Origin: Phycisphaera mikurensis NBRC 102666
GTDB taxonomy: Bacteria; Planctomycetota; Phycisphaerae; Phycisphaerales; SM1A02
NCBI GenBank assembly: GCA_945870475.1
Contig: CAMBSR010000094.1
Location: 1 to 8,179, forward strand
Direction of reading: 5' to 3'
DNA length: 8,179 nt
Positions 5,410-8,179 of the stretch are shown in pieces. Below the pieces are notes generated by a model. That model saw only the letters and a program-made list of their open reading frames with translations. It was not told the origin of the DNA and searched no databases. Every line of letters starts with the position of its first letter. Within the stretch, counting starts at the first letter, position 1. Both the position numbers and the translations under genes were made by a program.

Positions 5410-7747
5410 AACGCTCCGGGTTCTATGCACCGTCCTCTCGCTCGCCAGCGCCGTTGCGGGCTGCGCGAGTCCCACTGCGCTCGACCCCGAAGGACGCGCC
5501 CTCGCGGTGATCAGCACCGAGAGCCCGCGCACGCGGAAGGGCTTCGGTCCACCGCCCTACGGCTATTGGCGGATCGTGGGCGAGCCCATGACCGAGGACG
5601 CCTATGCGATCGAGCCCGCCACGGCGGCCGTCTCGACCATGGCCTGGACGTTCGTCGGCGGCAAGCCGGTGCGCAACGAGTACTGGTCCGGGACCAACGA
5701 TGCAGGCGGCCGCATCGTCTCGATCGCCTGCCACCCGACGATCGCCTCGGTCGCATATGCGGCATCGGCCTCCGGAGGCATCTGGAAGACCACGGACTCC
5801 GGCGCCAACTGGACGCCGCTCACCGACGCCCAACCGTCGCTGAACCACGGCGCCGTCGAGATCGACCGCGCATTCCCCGAGACGATCTACGCGGGAACAG
5901 GCGAATACACCACCGGCTCGTCGGGCACCGGGCTGCTCCGCTCGCTCGACGGCGGCAGCACGTGGTCCTCGCTCTCGACGCAGTCCGGCGCCGATTGCAG
6001 CGGGCTGGCAGTGGTGTCCGGTTCCGCCGCGAGATCGCCTGCGGCGATCCATGCCACCGGATCGAGCGGCTACCGCCGCAGCACCAATGGCGGCACCACC
6101 TGGTCCACGCTGATTTCCTCGAACTGCTCGAGCCTGGCGGTGGATCCGACGAACTCCCAGCGAGTCTTCGTGGCCGTCCGCGGATCCGGGATTCGCCGGT
6201 CAACCAACGGCGGCGCGACATTCACCACGCTGACGGGAGGGCTCCCCACCTCGGGCTTCTCCCGAATCGTGCTGGCGATCGCGCGATCGAATCCGCAGGT
6301 GCTCTACGCCGCATTCGTGAACCCCTCCACCTCCGGTCTGCTGGGCATGTACCGGACGGCGGACGGCGGCTCGACATGGACCCAGCTTGCCGGCACGCCT
6401 GACTTCCCGCGGCCCCAAGGCTGGTACGACCTCTCCATCGGCGTCGATCCCGCCAACCCCGACCACCTGTATTGCGGCGGGGTCTCGCCGGCCTACGCGA
6501 CCGCCGGCGTCATCGAGTCCTTCAACGGCGGCGCGACCTGGACCGAGATCTCGAGCAGCGGCGGCCAGATCCACCCGGACCAGCACTGGATCGCGTTCGG
6601 CGCCGACGGAACCCCTTGGTTCGGTTGCGACGGCGGCGTGTGGCGCCGCACCGGCGCGCAGTGGATCAACTGCAACGCGACCCTGGCCGCCATCCAGAAC
6701 TACACCATCGCGCAGCATCCGCTCGATCCCAATCGGATGATGGGCGGTACCCAGGACAACGGAATGGCAGGCACGTCCAACGGCTCGCTGGCGTGGCCGC
6801 AGATCACCGCCGGCGATGGTGGCTTCGGGGCCTATGACCCGGTGTCCCTCAACCGTCTTTACACCACCTACGTGTACCTCGTCATCTACCGGGTCACCAA
6901 CGGCTCGGCCGCCAACATCTCGGGGCCCTGGTCCGGCGACACGCGCGAGTGGATCGCACCGATGGTGATCGACCCAGGGAACGCGAACCGCCTCGTGGCA
7001 GGCACGAACCGGATCTGGATCACCGACAACGCCACCTCCGGCTCCACCTGGACCGCCGTGAGCACCACCGAGGTCTCCGACGGCGGAACGGTGACGGCGA
7101 TCGAGGTCGTCCAGGGCCTCAGCAACGTCATCTGGGCGGGGAACAGCGCCGGCGGCATCTTCCAGTCGACGGACGCCGGCACCACGTGGGTGCGCAGACG
7201 CGCCGCGGATGGCACGTACATCTCGGCGATTGATGCGAAGCCGGGAAGCCCGAGCGTCGCGTTCGCGACTCGTTTGGCGTCTTCGGGGACACGCCTGCTC
7301 CGCACCGTGGATGGCTCGAACTGGACCACCGCAAGCGGGTCGCTGCCGACGGGCATCACGGCGCAGGCGCTCGCGGTCGACTGGGGAAGACCGCTGCCCA
7401 CGGTGTACGTCGGCGCGGGCTCTGGGATCTACGCCACATTCGACGGCGCCGTGACCTGGATCAAGGACGGCGTCGACCTTCCCAACGTCAACATCGGGCA
7501 ACTCGAGGTCGACGCCCAGCGGCGCACCGTGATTGCCGGAACCTACGGCCGTGGCGCATGGCGCTCGGAGATGCCGAATGTCGCCGACATCACCCTCGAC
7601 GGCGCGGTCACAGGCGCGGACCTCGGCGTCCTGCTCGGCGAGTGGGGCCCGTGCACGACCACCAGCTGGGGCTGCCGGTCCGACCTGAACCAGGACGGTA
7701 CGGTCGGCGGCGCAGACCTGGGACTGCTGCTGGGCCAGTGGAATTGA
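5393..7747 (+). CDS. predicted lipoprotein with BNR/Asp-box beta-propellers and C-terminal dockerin-like doublet
   Basis: The product (784 residues, or 780 from the ATG at 5405) begins with a lipoprotein signal peptide ending in ASAVAGC, with C24 as the lipidation site, so it should be exported. At least ten Asp-box-like motifs of the type S/T-x-D/N-G-G-x-T-W lie near residues 132, 183, 229, 269, 321, 375, 542, 591, 637 and 681. This is the pattern of sortilin/xyloglucanase-like or sialidase-like beta-propellers, probably two. No catalytic residues of a specific glycosidase can be assigned, so it may be an enzyme or a binding protein. The last 55 residues (730-784) are a duplicated dockerin-like unit with calcium-loop patterns DITLDGAV and DLNQDGTV, each followed by GADLG and LLG-W, and a Cys pair between them. 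Such tails are common in Phycisphaerae secreted proteins. The start at 5393 is favoured by GGAGG. The gene follows the tRNA-like element and hairpin, and precedes a DUF4174-type gene on the same strand. Confidence 0.9.
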   Translation: MLCSMPTLRVLCTVLSLASAVAGCASPTALDPEGRALAVISTESPRTRKGFGPPPYGYWRIVGEPMTEDAYAIEPATAAVSTMAWTFVGGKPVRNEYWSGTNDAGGRIVSIACHPTIASVAYAASASGGIWKTTDSGANWTPLTDAQPSLNHGAVEIDRAFPETIYAGTGEYTTGSSGTGLLRSLDGGSTWSSLSTQSGADCSGLAVVSGSAARSPAAIHATGSSGYRRSTNGGTTWSTLISSNCSSLAVDPTNSQRVFVAVRGSGIRRSTNGGATFTTLTGGLPTSGFSRIVLAIARSNPQVLYAAFVNPSTSGLLGMYRTADGGSTWTQLAGTPDFPRPQGWYDLSIGVDPANPDHLYCGGVSPAYATAGVIESFNGGATWTEISSSGGQIHPDQHWIAFGADGTPWFGCDGGVWRRTGAQWINCNATLAAIQNYTIAQHPLDPNRMMGGTQDNGMAGTSNGSLAWPQITAGDGGFGAYDPVSLNRLYTTYVYLVIYRVTNGSAANISGPWSGDTREWIAPMVIDPGNANRLVAGTNRIWITDNATSGSTWTAVSTTEVSDGGTVTAIEVVQGLSNVIWAGNSAGGIFQSTDAGTTWVRRRAADGTYISAIDAKPGSPSVAFATRLASSGTRLLRTVDGSNWTTASGSLPTGITAQALAVDWGRPLPTVYVGAGSGIYATFDGAVTWIKDGVDLPNVNIGQLEVDAQRRTVIAGTYGRGAWRSEMPNVADITLDGAVTGADLGVLLGEWGPCTTTSWGCRSDLNQDGTVGGADLGLLLGQWN

Positions 7748-7863
7748 TGGGACTTCGCATTTCCGGCGTCACGAGCGGGCGGCAGTGTGGCTCATTGGCG
7801 AACTTCGCACTCGCCGCGGAGCAGTTTCCTGCAACTCCACGTTCTGCGGTCCACTGTGAAACC
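7748..7863. other. 116-bp intergenic gap
   Basis: The gap holds a small hairpin, GGCGA/TCGCC (7797-7801, 7811-7815), around a 9-base loop, without a following T tract, so it is not a convincing terminator. I see no clear promoter or Shine-Dalgarno for the downstream gene. Whether the two genes are cotranscribed is open. Confidence 0.4.
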
Positions 7864-8179
7864 ATGTCAACCATATTGAAGATGAGTCTCGCCGGCCTCG
7901 CCGCTTGTCTCGCGCACGGCTGTGCCGGCGAATCAACAACCGGCCTCGCATTGCCCGACCTCGCGGCGCACCAGTGGAAGCACCGCGTGTTGATCATCGA
8001 TACGCCGTCCATGCAGGCCGCCCCCTATCGGCAACAAATCAGCGCGTTCGATGCAGCAGCGGCGGGTCTCAAGGAACGCGACCTGGAAGTCATCACCCAA
8101 ACATCAGCGCCAGCGTTCCGGGTGCGCCTCGTTGGCAAAGACGGTGGGGTGAAGCTTGACCGCAGCACGCCGATGACGA
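7864..8179 (+). CDS. exported DUF4174-type protein (3' end outside window)
   Basis: About 105 residues are visible from the ATG at 7864. A short hydrophobic leader (MSLAGLAACLAHGC) ends in a Cys at residue 20; His at the -2 position makes the lipobox imperfect, so either a lipoprotein or an ordinary secreted protein is possible. The mature part matches my memory of the DUF4174 domain: W-K-x-R-V-L-I-I-D near 38-46, a P-Y-R-Q-Q segment (54-58), an L-K-E-R-D-L-E-V segment (69-76), and the hallmark FRVRLVGKDGGVKLDR (85-100). The role of this domain is not established. There is no Shine-Dalgarno. It lies 116 bp after the lipoprotein gene on the same strand. Its codon use is a little more AT-rich than that of its neighbours at the N-terminus. 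Confidence 0.75.
   Translation, partial: MSTILKMSLAGLAACLAHGCAGESTTGLALPDLAAHQWKHRVLIIDTPSMQAAPYRQQISAFDAAAAGLKERDLEVITQTSAPAFRVRLVGKDGGVKLDRSTPMT

Noticed and set aside
5037..5510. Plus-strand frame of 157 codons in the intergenic region
   Set aside because: It runs through the tRNA-like element (VAQRTEHRSSEP is a typical translated-tRNA artefact) and into the lipoprotein gene in another frame; there is no recognisable domain.
6200..7501. Minus-strand frame of 433 codons opposite the lipoprotein gene
   Set aside because: The sense strand has ordered Asp-box repeats and a dockerin tail; the antisense translation is Arg/Val/Gly-rich without motifs.
7797..7815. Hairpin after the lipoprotein gene as a Rho-independent terminator
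   Set aside because: The stem is only five pairs and no T tract follows.
1..8179. CRISPR array, intact insertion sequence, defence or toxin-antitoxin module
   Set aside because: No regularly spaced repeats, no transposase motifs and no small paired toxin-antitoxin-like genes were found on either strand.

Overview
The window looks like a high-GC planctomycete chromosome, most likely Phycisphaerae or Phycisphaerales. The main evidence is the C-terminal dockerin-like doublet of the large secreted protein (GADLGVLLGEWG, then DLNQDGTVGGADLGLLLGQW), a sorting-type tail common in that group. The assignment is from memory of family features and was not tested by a search.

Layout. Positions 1-3581 (minus strand) hold nearly all of dnaE, the replicative DNA polymerase III alpha subunit; its C-terminus lies beyond the left edge. 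A 48-57 bp divergent gap separates it from a small plus-strand gene (3639-4040) for a glycine-rich membrane protein. That gene converges, with 6 bp between stop codons, on a class IV PLP aminotransferase (4047-4946, minus) which keeps the catalytic lysine but has Cys where the family normally has the Glu that contacts the cofactor ring nitrogen.

Positions 4947-5392 hold no convincing protein gene but are structured. There are two near-palindromic CATGG...CCATG elements about 94 bp apart, then a tRNA-Arg(TCG)-like cloverleaf (5295-5371) with a perfect acceptor stem, D stem and anticodon arm but an abnormal T arm. Directly after it, a perfect 8-bp hairpin (5380-5409) spans part of the Shine-Dalgarno sequence and the start of the next gene.

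That next gene (5393-7747, plus) encodes a predicted lipoprotein of 784 residues: a lipobox, about ten Asp-box (BNR-like) beta-propeller motifs and the C-terminal dockerin-like doublet. It is followed on the same strand by the beginning of a DUF4174-type exported protein (7864 to the right edge). The genes do not form one obvious pathway: the left half is housekeeping replication plus metabolism, the right half is cell-envelope or secreted functions. The most unusual part is the tRNA-like element plus start-codon hairpin forming the apparent leader of the lipoprotein gene.
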